The notes beneath the pieces are model-generated. The model was not told the DNA's origin, did no database searches, and worked only from the letters and a program-made list of their open reading frames with translations. Positions 51,933 to 59,439 of a DNA stretch of 64,000 nucleotides are shown here, one piece after another. The first letter of the stretch is position 1. Each line of letters begins with the position of its first letter. Where the stretch lies: positions 1 to 64,000 of the forward strand of contig NZ_JANHLK010000018.1 in NCBI RefSeq assembly GCF_028682635.1. Direction: 5' to 3'. Source of the DNA: Pseudomonas putida. Lineage in GTDB: Bacteria; Pseudomonadota; Gammaproteobacteria; Pseudomonadales; Pseudomonadaceae. A program made the translations under genes and the position numbers.

Positions 51933-52802
51933 ATGGCCTTACCTGAAACCCTTGCAGAGCTGCGTGACTGTATAGCGGCCCAGCACGAACAACTGACCGG
52001 TCGTCTGCGCGATGCTGCCCGATTCCTGATCGACAACCCGCATGAGATCGCACTCAACACGGTGGCCGAACTGGGTAAGCGCTCGAGCATCGCGCCTTCC
52101 GCTTATATTCGGCTGGCCCAGGCCCTTGGCTTTGCAGGTTTCAAGGATTTGCAGCGGCTGTTCCGTGCACCGCTGCAACAGGCAGCCGACACTCACAGCG
52201 AGCGTATTCGGCACTACGGCGGTGAGACGTTGCTGGAGGACCCGAGTGACGTCGGCGGGATTCTGCGTGAGTTCAGCCAGGCCAATATCGTTTCCCTGGA
52301 ACACCTGGCCGAAGGCGGCGAGCAGGCCAATATCGAAGCCGCCATCGCCCACCTGCAAGTCGCGCGCACTACGTTCGTCATCGGCATGCGTCGTGCCTTT
52401 CCGGTGGCGGCGTATCTGAGCTACGCATTGAGTCGTGTCGGCCGGCGAGCCGTGCACATCAGCGGTGCTGGCGGCACGTTGCCGGAGCAGGTCAGCGCCA
52501 TTGCCGATGATGATTTGTTGATAGCCGTCAGCTTTCCGCCGTACGCCAAGGACACCGTCGAGGCTTGTCGTCAGGCGCGGGAAGCAGGCGTGACGCTGGT
52601 GGCGATCACTGACAGCGTTCTGAGCCCTATCGGGCAAATGGCCGATACGGTGATTGAGGTCAACGACGCCGAATTACTGGGCTTTCGCTCGCTCACCGCT
52701 TCGTTCTGTATCGCTCAAACACTGGCCATGGGACTGGCCTTCAGCGAGTGGCAATCGGACAGCACCTTCAACCATGACCGGCTGAAAGATATCGACTGCT
52801 AA
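51933..52802 (+). CDS. RpiR-family transcriptional regulator
   Basis: A 289-residue RpiR regulator: N-terminal HTH (LAELRDCIAAQHEQLTGRLRDAARF in parts, SSIAPSAYIRLAQALGFAGFKDLQRLF) and a C-terminal SIS sugar-isomerase domain from about residue 125 (TFVIGMRRAFPVAAYLSYAL; DDLLIAVSFPPY). It is embedded in the operon and presumably controls it with a phosphorylated or ureide-derived ligand. Starts 36 bases after the PLP enzyme gene. Confidence 0.88.
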   Translation: MALPETLAELRDCIAAQHEQLTGRLRDAARFLIDNPHEIALNTVAELGKRSSIAPSAYIRLAQALGFAGFKDLQRLFRAPLQQAADTHSERIRHYGGETLLEDPSDVGGILREFSQANIVSLEHLAEGGEQANIEAAIAHLQVARTTFVIGMRRAFPVAAYLSYALSRVGRRAVHISGAGGTLPEQVSAIADDDLLIAVSFPPYAKDTVEACRQAREAGVTLVAITDSVLSPIGQMADTVIEVNDAELLGFRSLTASFCIAQTLAMGLAFSEWQSDSTFNHDRLKDIDC

Positions 52803-52856
52803 GTCGCGACTTTCGCCACGCACTTATAAAACCCGTCACTTCAGGAGAATATCCCG

Positions 52857-53753
52857 ATGGTTTCACCTGCACGCGATTTAGTGGGTTACGGTAGACAACG
52901 CCCACAAGGCACCTGGCCGAATGGCGCACGTTTGGCCATCAGTCTGGTGATCAACTACGAAGAAGGCTCCGAACGCTCGCTCGCCATGGGCGACCCGGAC
53001 CAGGAATCCATGACCGAATGGGGCAGCTATTCAATACCCGACGGCACACGCAATCTGGCGATGGAATCGATGTACGAGTACGGTTCCCGCGTCGGGATCT
53101 GGCGAATCCTGGATATTCTCGACCAGCAATCGGTTCGCGCGACTTTTCATGCCTGCGCAGTGGCCTTTGAGCAAAACCCTGATGTTGCACGCGCTGCAGT
53201 TGCAGGTGGTCATGAAATTTGCAGTCACGGCTATCGCTGGGAGGAAGTGTTTCGCCTGACTGAAGAGCAAGAGCGTGAACACATGCGCCTGGCCATCGAA
53301 TCATTCGAACGCACCTGCGGCAAGCGTCCCGTTGGCTGGTATTGCCGCTATGGCGCCAGCGTCAATACCCGTCGGCTGGTCGCTGAAGAGGGCGGTTTTC
53401 TCTACGACTCCGATGCCTACAACGACGATGTTCCCTACTTTGTCGAGGTCGAGGGCAAGCGTCACCTCGTGGTGCCTTATACCGCTGACGTGAACGATTT
53501 CCGCTACTGGAATTCTCCGGGGTTGTCGCAGGCATCGGACTTTTTCGAATACATGAAAGAAAGCTTTGAGGTCCTTTACGAGGAGTCGGCTGAAGGGCCA
53601 CGCATGATGTCGATCGGGCTGCATCCACGCATGGTGGGCCGTCCCGGGCGGGTCAGGGCGATCAAGCAATTCATCGAGTATGCCCGGCAACACGGCGGTG
53701 TCTGGTTTGCTACACGCGAAGAAATCGCCCGTGCGTGGCTTGAACGAACCTGA
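52857..53753 (+). CDS. PuuE-like allantoinase / polysaccharide-deacetylase-fold hydrolase
   Basis: A 298-residue NodB-fold protein of the PuuE branch, whose founding member is a metal-independent allantoinase. Recognisable are SLVINYEEGSERS, FHACAVAFEQNPDVARAA, GHEICSHGYRWEE, YDSDAYNDDVPY and IGLHPRMVGRPGR. It probably opens a cyclic amide such as allantoin, a hydantoin or a related ureide. AGGAGAA stands before the ATG. It lies directly upstream of the dihydropyrimidinase gene. Confidence 0.83.
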   Translation: MVSPARDLVGYGRQRPQGTWPNGARLAISLVINYEEGSERSLAMGDPDQESMTEWGSYSIPDGTRNLAMESMYEYGSRVGIWRILDILDQQSVRATFHACAVAFEQNPDVARAAVAGGHEICSHGYRWEEVFRLTEEQEREHMRLAIESFERTCGKRPVGWYCRYGASVNTRRLVAEEGGFLYDSDAYNDDVPYFVEVEGKRHLVVPYTADVNDFRYWNSPGLSQASDFFEYMKESFEVLYEESAEGPRMMSIGLHPRMVGRPGRVRAIKQFIEYARQHGGVWFATREEIARAWLERT

Positions 53754-53810
53754 TTGAAGACACGCGCCGCCTGACCGGCTGGGGCCGGTTACTTCTGCAA
53801 GAGGCCTGAT

Positions 53811-55247
53811 ATGCAACCTTTTGATACGGTGATTCGCAACGCCCGCGTGGTAACCGCCTCAGACACGTTCACCAGCGATATCGGTATTCGTGATGGGCGC
53901 ATCGTCTCCCTTGGCCTGGACCTGCCGCAAGGTCTCCAGGAAATCGACGCGGCAGGCCGGCATGTCACCCCCGGTGGCATCGACAGCCATGTGCACCTCG
54001 ACCAGCCGACTGGCGACGGCTCGGTGATGGCCGATGACTTCTTCAGCGGCACGGTCTCGGCGGCCTGCGGCGGCACCACCACCGTCATCCCGTTCGCCTG
54101 CCAGCAGAAGGGCGAAAGCCTGCGCTCTGCCGTCGATGACTACCATCGCCGGGCGGGTAACAAGCCGGTGATCGATTATGCCTTCCACCTGATCGTCACC
54201 GACCCCACCCCGCAGGTGCTGCGTGAAGAACTGCCGGCCCTGATTGCGGAAGGCTATACATCGTTCAAGATCTACATGACCTACGATGCGCTGAAGCTGG
54301 GCGACCGGGAGATTCTCGAGACGTTGTCGGTCGCGCGCCGTGAGGGCGCCATGGTAATGCTCCACGCCGAGAACAGCGATTGCATCGCCTGGCTTACCGA
54401 GCGACTACTGGCGGCCGGGCTGACTGCGCCGCGCTACCACAGCGCGTCGCGGCCGATGCTGGTGGAGCGCGAAGCGACCCATCGTGCCATCGCCCTTGCC
54501 GAGCTGGTGGACGTGCCGATCCTGATCGTGCACGTGTCGGGTCGCGAGGCCGTGGAGCAGATTCGCTGGGCCCAGAGCCAGGGGTTGAAGGTGTACGCCG
54601 AAACCTGCCCGCAGTACCTGTTCCTGACCGCCTACTCTCTGGGGTGTGACGACAGCTTCGAAGGAGCCAAGTGCATCTGCAGCCCGCCGCCGCGCGATGC
54701 GGCAAATCAGCAGGTGATCTGGGATGGCCTGGAGAACGGCTCGTTCGAGATTTTCTCGTCAGACCACGCACCCTTTCGCTTCGATGGCCCGAATGGCAAG
54801 AAGGCCCACGGAGAAGAGGTGTCGTTCGACCAGATCGCCAACGGCATTCCCGGTGTCGAAACCCGCATGGCGCTGCTCTGGTCCGAAGGCGTGCGCACTG
54901 GGCGCATCACCGCGCAAAGCTTTGTCGCGCTGACCTCCACCAATGCCGCCAGGATGTATGGGTTGTATCCGCGCAAGGGCAGCATCGCCATTGGTGCCGA
55001 TGCCGACCTGGTGATCTGGAACGAAGGTGAGTCGGTGCACCTGTGCAATGAAATGCTGCACCACAACGTCGATTACACGCCTTACGCCGGCATGACGCTG
55101 AGCGCCTGGCCGGCCATGACCCTGTCTCGCGGTGAGGTGGTCTGGGACGGCGCGCCGCGCGGTGAGGCGGGTCGCGGCCGGTTTCTGCCGTGCGAGCGCC
55201 CGGCGCCCGCGCAACTGCGCCGACGCAAGACTGAGTTGCAATGGTGA
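53811..55247 (+). CDS. dihydropyrimidinase / hydantoinase-type cyclic amidohydrolase
   Basis: A 478-residue amidohydrolase with a complete binuclear zinc site: His60 and His62 (DSHVHLDQP), the carboxylated Lys153 (SFKIYMTYD), His185 (MLHAEN), His241 (IVHVSGRE) and Asp318 (SSDHAPF). These are the dihydropyrimidinase/D-hydantoinase residues in order. It hydrolyses cyclic ureides to N-carbamoyl amino acids. No N-carbamoyl amidase is next to it; a PuuE-like enzyme precedes it. It ends the operon. Confidence 0.93.
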   Translation: MQPFDTVIRNARVVTASDTFTSDIGIRDGRIVSLGLDLPQGLQEIDAAGRHVTPGGIDSHVHLDQPTGDGSVMADDFFSGTVSAACGGTTTVIPFACQQKGESLRSAVDDYHRRAGNKPVIDYAFHLIVTDPTPQVLREELPALIAEGYTSFKIYMTYDALKLGDREILETLSVARREGAMVMLHAENSDCIAWLTERLLAAGLTAPRYHSASRPMLVEREATHRAIALAELVDVPILIVHVSGREAVEQIRWAQSQGLKVYAETCPQYLFLTAYSLGCDDSFEGAKCICSPPPRDAANQQVIWDGLENGSFEIFSSDHAPFRFDGPNGKKAHGEEVSFDQIANGIPGVETRMALLWSEGVRTGRITAQSFVALTSTNAARMYGLYPRKGSIAIGADADLVIWNEGESVHLCNEMLHHNVDYTPYAGMTLSAWPAMTLSRGEVVWDGAPRGEAGRGRFLPCERPAPAQLRRRKTELQW

Positions 55248-55297
55248 GTGCGATCGCGCAGGTGGCCAGCCGAAGCAGTGGCGCGGCACTTTAAAGA

Positions 55298-55675
55298 TCA
55301 TCGTTTTTGTGAAATCACATCGCCCATGTATTGATTCAAATCGCGCAGATCCTTCACGCTCCATGCATGCGGCGATAGCTTTACACCATTCTCGCGCAAG
55401 GTTCTTGGAATCAAGTCGCCATTTGGGCGAAGTATTATCGAAGAGACAATCACGCCCGGATAATCATTCAATCGTTTCTTGAAAGCGGAGGATGTCAGAT
55501 CAGGCGTAGGCGGATTGCTTTTATTGGCCAGCGGGCCTGTTGCCTTGATATCTGTTCCGTGGCACATGCTGCATCGCTGTAGATAGAGATTTTTTCCATT
55601 GGCATTCTCCGCGAAGGCCAGTGAAGTTTGCGTCAGCGATAAAATTCCCAGCGAAGCGATGAATACTATTTTCAT
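55298..55675 (-). CDS. small soluble c-type cytochrome
   Basis: A 125-residue protein with signal peptide (to about residue 22) and one haem site CSMCH (Cys35, Cys38, His39). A Met in NQYMGDVI near residue 116 is a plausible sixth ligand. It is a periplasmic electron carrier; no partner dehydrogenase is adjacent, so the role is open. It stands alone and is convergent with the dihydropyrimidinase gene. Confidence 0.85.
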   Translation of the reverse strand: MKIVFIASLGILSLTQTSLAFAENANGKNLYLQRCSMCHGTDIKATGPLANKSNPPTPDLTSSAFKKRLNDYPGVIVSSIILRPNGDLIPRTLRENGVKLSPHAWSVKDLRDLNQYMGDVISQKR

Positions 55676-56027
55676 TGTTTTTATCTTCCTTGATGGGTTC
55701 AGCGTCGATTGGACGCGATTTGGTGCGCGGGAAAGATATCAGCCGTCGCGTCGGCACCCAAGCGCACTGATCGACCCTTGGCCGGGGTCGATCAGGGGAG
55801 TTTCTCAGAAACTCCAAGTGAGCATACCCGGGATGAAAGTCATTTCATGCCTGCTCTCAGGCCCCATTGTGTGTCCCGGGCCGAGCGGCCAATGGCGAGC
55901 GGGGCGTCAAGATGGCCAAGGCAACCGCTACGATGAAGAGCGCCGGCACGTCACCTGCCAGGTGCTGGCATCGTAAAGTGCGATGCCAGGTATCTGGATT
56001 TATCGTTTGTCTTGTGAACACGAATAA
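55676..56027. other. structured intergenic region
   Basis: 352 bases without a gene. Two hairpins stand side by side: TGATCGACCC / GGGTCGATCA (55768-55794, a perfect 10-bp stem) and GGAGTTTC-TCA-GAAACTCC (55797-55815). Neither is followed by a T-run. The rest shows no ORF or motif that could be supported. Confidence 0.45.
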
Positions 56028-56414
56028 TCAAATCCAGACGTCGTTCAAAGCCGTCCGCTCACCCCCTTCGTGACCGGTATTCAGAACCCCTCGCGGCTCG
56101 ATCATCATGATTTTCGCTTCTCCGTGCGCTGCTGTCCTGTGCTCCACGCCACGTGGCACGACATACAATTCGCCCGGGTGTACATGAATGCAGCCCTGCG
56201 GTAGATCGATGCGCAAAATGCCTTCGAGCACCAGGAATGCTTCATCCGTCTGTGGGTGCGAGTGCCAGACGAATTCACCTTCGATTCGCACGACCTTGAA
56301 TTGGTAGTCGTTCATTTCTGCGACGACCCTTGGGCTCCACTGTTGCTCGATCAGCGAAGCCTTTTGGGCCAGGTTCACAGGGTGTGATGCGCGTTGCTGA
56401 GTGAAGTCGGACAT
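56028..56414 (-). CDS. cupin-domain protein
   Basis: A 128-residue single cupin. The metal-binding motifs are WHSHPQTDEAFLVLEG (His, His, Glu) and the second motif VVPRGVEHRTAA. Small cupins of this type are often isomerases, dioxygenases or ligand sensors; the function is not known here. It lies 72 bases from an AraC gene on the same strand, which may regulate it. Confidence 0.83.
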   Translation of the reverse strand: MSDFTQQRASHPVNLAQKASLIEQQWSPRVVAEMNDYQFKVVRIEGEFVWHSHPQTDEAFLVLEGILRIDLPQGCIHVHPGELYVVPRGVEHRTAAHGEAKIMMIEPRGVLNTGHEGGERTALNDVWI

Positions 56415-56486
56415 GACGGATCCTCTGTAGTTGAAGCCGTCAGCCTATCGAACCAAAAGCATGCAGTTCTTGTACGATCCTGCAAG

Positions 56487-57311
56487 TCAGCGGGTGGAAC
56501 GCAAGCGTTCAAGCCAGCGCAAAGGCGACACGCCGTAGCTGCGAGTGAAGTGCCGGGTCATGTGGCTCTGATCGTGAAAGCCTGCGGCCAGGGCGGCATC
56601 GACCAGGGTGAAGCCATCGAGGATCAGCCGACGAAAACTGTCCAGGCGCCGAAGCGTGACAAAACGGTAGGGACTGGTGCCGTACAGTGCCCGGAAGTCC
56701 CGTGACAGACTCCACTGTTCGCGTCCACTGGCCTGTTCCAGCATCTCCAGTGTAATGCCCTGGTGAAGGTGCTCCATGATGAACGCCCTCGCGCGCTCGG
56801 CCGAGCGGTAATCGAGACGTTTGCGGCCGCGTGGCTTGCCACCGACCGCACGCAACGCCATCGCCAGGTCGTATAAGGCGTCCTGCTCCTCAAGAATTTC
56901 CAGAGGATGATCCAGGGCCTGCACGAAGGCTTCACTGGCGCGGTACAGACGCAGGTCGCATGACAGTCCGCCAGCAATGAAGGGCAACGGCTCACCGCCG
57001 AGAACGTTTTGAATAAGCGCCGGATCGATGTAGGCCATGCGGTAGCGAAAACCCGCATCAGTGCCCGCCATGCCGTCATGGACTTCGTCAGGGTGCAGCA
57101 CAAGTGTGTTGCCCGGCACGCCGTGGCACAGCGCACCCTTGTAGTGAAAACTCTGCACGCCAGCGAGGGTGCGGCCGATCGAGTAGGTATCGTGGCGATG
57201 TGGGTCGTAGCCATGGCTGCCGAACCACGCTTCGATGCGCTCCACGCTGCCAGGTTGAGCGCTACGTATGACCCAATCCGAGGTGGCTGGCCGACCTGCT
57301 TTTCCGTTCAT
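56487..57311 (-). CDS. AraC-family transcriptional regulator
   Basis: A 274-residue AraC protein with a cupin-like N-terminal domain (HGYDPHRHDTYSIGRTLAGVQ, VLHPDEVHDG) and C-terminal HTH pair (GITLEMLEQASGREQWSLSR; VDAALAAGFHDQSHMTRHF). The start at 57311 is preferred over 57338, which lacks a Shine-Dalgarno. It is followed by the cupin gene and is likely its regulator. Some 258 bases separate it from the divergent diguanylate cyclase. Confidence 0.83.
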   Translation of the reverse strand: MNGKAGRPATSDWVIRSAQPGSVERIEAWFGSHGYDPHRHDTYSIGRTLAGVQSFHYKGALCHGVPGNTLVLHPDEVHDGMAGTDAGFRYRMAYIDPALIQNVLGGEPLPFIAGGLSCDLRLYRASEAFVQALDHPLEILEEQDALYDLAMALRAVGGKPRGRKRLDYRSAERARAFIMEHLHQGITLEMLEQASGREQWSLSRDFRALYGTSPYRFVTLRRLDSFRRLILDGFTLVDAALAAGFHDQSHMTRHFTRSYGVSPLRWLERLRSTR

Positions 57312-57569
57312 GATCAGACTTTTCCGCTGGTGCGTCATCTTGAAGGGTATACGGCATCTAACTTGCGGAACTATACCGCTGCCTCAGTTCAATGGTCCTT
57401 TGAGCGTTCGTTACGGGTCGAAATCAGCTTCGTTGAGCAGTGCCTCATAATCACTTGCTGCAGCGTTTCACCTCTACTTGTATCCTTGTTCAAGGACGAA
57501 TGGCTGCCGCTATCGGCTTGGCCCAATAGTCGCTGGAACGGAAAAGCGGACTTTCCATAAGGTAGTAAC

Positions 57570-59075
57570 GTGAAGCGTGATACCCATCTTGTTGTGCTTT
57601 TGCTGTTGGTTATCGGTTGCTCCCTGGCGTCACTGACTGTCTGGAAGGTAGTGGCCTCTCGAGATAAAGCACTGGAGGAAGTGGATGTCCATGGCTTGAA
57701 CCTGACCCAGGCACTTGCGACTTACTCCGAAGGCATTGTCCGGCAAAGTTCGCTGCTGTTGCTCGGGCTTGTCGAACGCCTGGAAACCGAAGGTAGCGGC
57801 CCTGCGCAGATTGAGCGGCTCAGTGCATTGGTCGACCGCCAGGTGCCGCTGATGCCACAGCTCAGTGGTATCACTGTCTACGATGATCAGGGACGCTGGT
57901 TGATGTCTTCCAACCGGCCGATTCCAGCCGGGGCGAACAGCACTGATCGTGCCTATTTCATTCATCACCGCGACGATCCCTCCCGCGAGATCTTTATCGG
58001 TCCGCCCATCCAGAGCCGTACCAATCACGAATGGGTGATCACCGTCAGCCGTCGTTTCAATGGTCCTCGCGGCGAATTTGCCGGCGTAGTGGCGGTGACC
58101 TTGGGGGTGGAAAACTTCCTGCGCCTGTTTGGCAAGATCGACGTCGGGCAGGAGGGCGCTATCGGCTTGTCCTACACCGACGGTACGCTGCTGGTTCGTT
58201 ATCCTTTTCGCGAACAGGACATGGGGCGCAACTTTTCCAGGTCGCCCATCTTCGCCAAGTACCTCGTCGATCGATCAGTCGGCACCGCGTCGTTTACCTC
58301 CAGCCTGGACGGCGTGGAGCGGCTTTACGCCTTTCGCAAGAGTGATCAGCTGCCGCTGGTCACGACCGTGGCACTCGGCAAGCACGAAGTCCTCGCCGCG
58401 TGGCGAACGGAGGCATTGCTGTCCGCGGTGGTGGTGACGGGGCTGCTGGGACTGACCGGTCTCATCGGTTGGTTCCTGATCCTGGATATCCGTCGGCGTA
58501 CCCGGGCCGAGGATCAGTTGCGCGGGGCCCAGCAGCAGTTGCTCTCATCTAATCGGCAACTTGAGCTGATTGCGATGAAGGATGCCCTTACCGGTCTGGC
58601 CAATCGGCGCTGCTTCGATGAGAGCCTTGCCATGGAAGCCCGGCGAGCACAGCGTGAGGGGACGACGCTGGCATTGCTCATGATTGATATCGACTACTTC
58701 AAGCGCTTCAACGACTCGCTCGGGCATGTGGCTGGAGACGCCTGCCTGCAGACGGTTGCCAGGATTTTCGAGGCGTGCGTAAGGCGACCGTCCGATCTGG
58801 TGGCACGTTATGGCGGAGAGGAGATCGGCATCATCATGCCTGACACCGACAGTGACGGTGCCGCGGCGGTGGCGCAACTTATCCTCGACCGTTTGCAGCA
58901 TGAGGATATAACGCACCACTCCAGCCCGTTCGGACGGCTGACGGTGAGCATCGGGATTGCTGCAGCCACGGGGTCCCAGCTGGACCCTCTGCAAGGCTTG
59001 ATCGAGGTGGCAGACCAGGCGCTGTATAACGCCAAGGCGCTGGGGCGTAACCGGTTTGTGAGGGGGGGAGGGTGA
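57570..59075 (+). CDS. membrane diguanylate cyclase with periplasmic Cache sensor
   Basis: A 501-residue protein: membrane helix at 7-27, a dCache-like periplasmic sensor (about 30-280, with DRAYFIHHRDDPSREIFIG, in part, and HEWVITVSRRF), a second helix at about 283-305 and a GGDEF domain (about 335-500). The catalytic motif is GGEEI (415-419), so it should be active, and the inhibitory I-site RPSD stands five residues before it (406-409). It makes cyclic-di-GMP on sensing an extracellular ligand. The GTG start is preceded by AAGGTAG. It stands alone. Confidence 0.92.
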   Translation: MKRDTHLVVLLLLVIGCSLASLTVWKVVASRDKALEEVDVHGLNLTQALATYSEGIVRQSSLLLLGLVERLETEGSGPAQIERLSALVDRQVPLMPQLSGITVYDDQGRWLMSSNRPIPAGANSTDRAYFIHHRDDPSREIFIGPPIQSRTNHEWVITVSRRFNGPRGEFAGVVAVTLGVENFLRLFGKIDVGQEGAIGLSYTDGTLLVRYPFREQDMGRNFSRSPIFAKYLVDRSVGTASFTSSLDGVERLYAFRKSDQLPLVTTVALGKHEVLAAWRTEALLSAVVVTGLLGLTGLIGWFLILDIRRRTRAEDQLRGAQQQLLSSNRQLELIAMKDALTGLANRRCFDESLAMEARRAQREGTTLALLMIDIDYFKRFNDSLGHVAGDACLQTVARIFEACVRRPSDLVARYGGEEIGIIMPDTDSDGAAAVAQLILDRLQHEDITHHSSPFGRLTVSIGIAAATGSQLDPLQGLIEVADQALYNAKALGRNRFVRGGG

Positions 59076-59107
59076 CAGGTTAAGCGGGCGTCAGGCCGTT
59101 GCTCCCG

Positions 59108-59175
59108 TAGGAGCTGCCGTAGGCTGCGATCTTTTGATCTGGCTTTTAAAAGATCGCAGCCTCGTTGCACTTGGC
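59108..59175. repeat. REP-type hairpin element
   Basis: A perfect 15-bp stem, AGGCTGCGATCTTTT (59121-59135) with AAAAGATCGCAGCCT (59148-59162), flanked by GTAGGAGCTGCC. Nearly the same element occurs at 61881-61960. It can act as a bidirectional terminator after the cyclase gene. Confidence 0.7.
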
Positions 59176-59179
59176 AGCT

Positions 59180-59381
59180 CAGGTTTTGCGGGTGTATGTC
59201 GGGTTTGCGGCGCGACACACATCTGTAGGAGCCGGCTTGCTGGCGATGCGAGGGTGAAGCTGCTGCCGTCTTCGCTGGCAAGCCAGCTCCTACAGGTTTT
59301 GCGGGTGTATGTCGGGTTTGCGGCGCGACACACATCTGTAGGAGCCGGCTTGCTGGCGATGCGAGGGTGAAGCTGCTGCCG
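59180..59381. repeat. tandem 89-base direct repeat containing REP motifs
   Basis: Two identical copies of an 89-base unit (59180-59268 and 59293-59381; period 113). Each holds GTAGGAGCCGGCTTGCTGGCGATG. Between them is the inverse form GCTGGCAAGCCAGCTCCTAC (59274-59293), so this is a BIME-like cluster after the cyclase and before the convergent TonB receptor. Confidence 0.8.
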
Positions 59382-59439
59382 CCATCGCTGCGATACGGCG
59401 ACCGACAAGCCAGCTCGAATCAAAGCTGGTATTGGCAAA

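Noticed and set aside
59180..59381. CRISPR-like or phage repeat
   Set aside because: Only two copies, 89 bases each, with REP palindromes and a spacer that is itself an inverse REP. No cas genes or further units.
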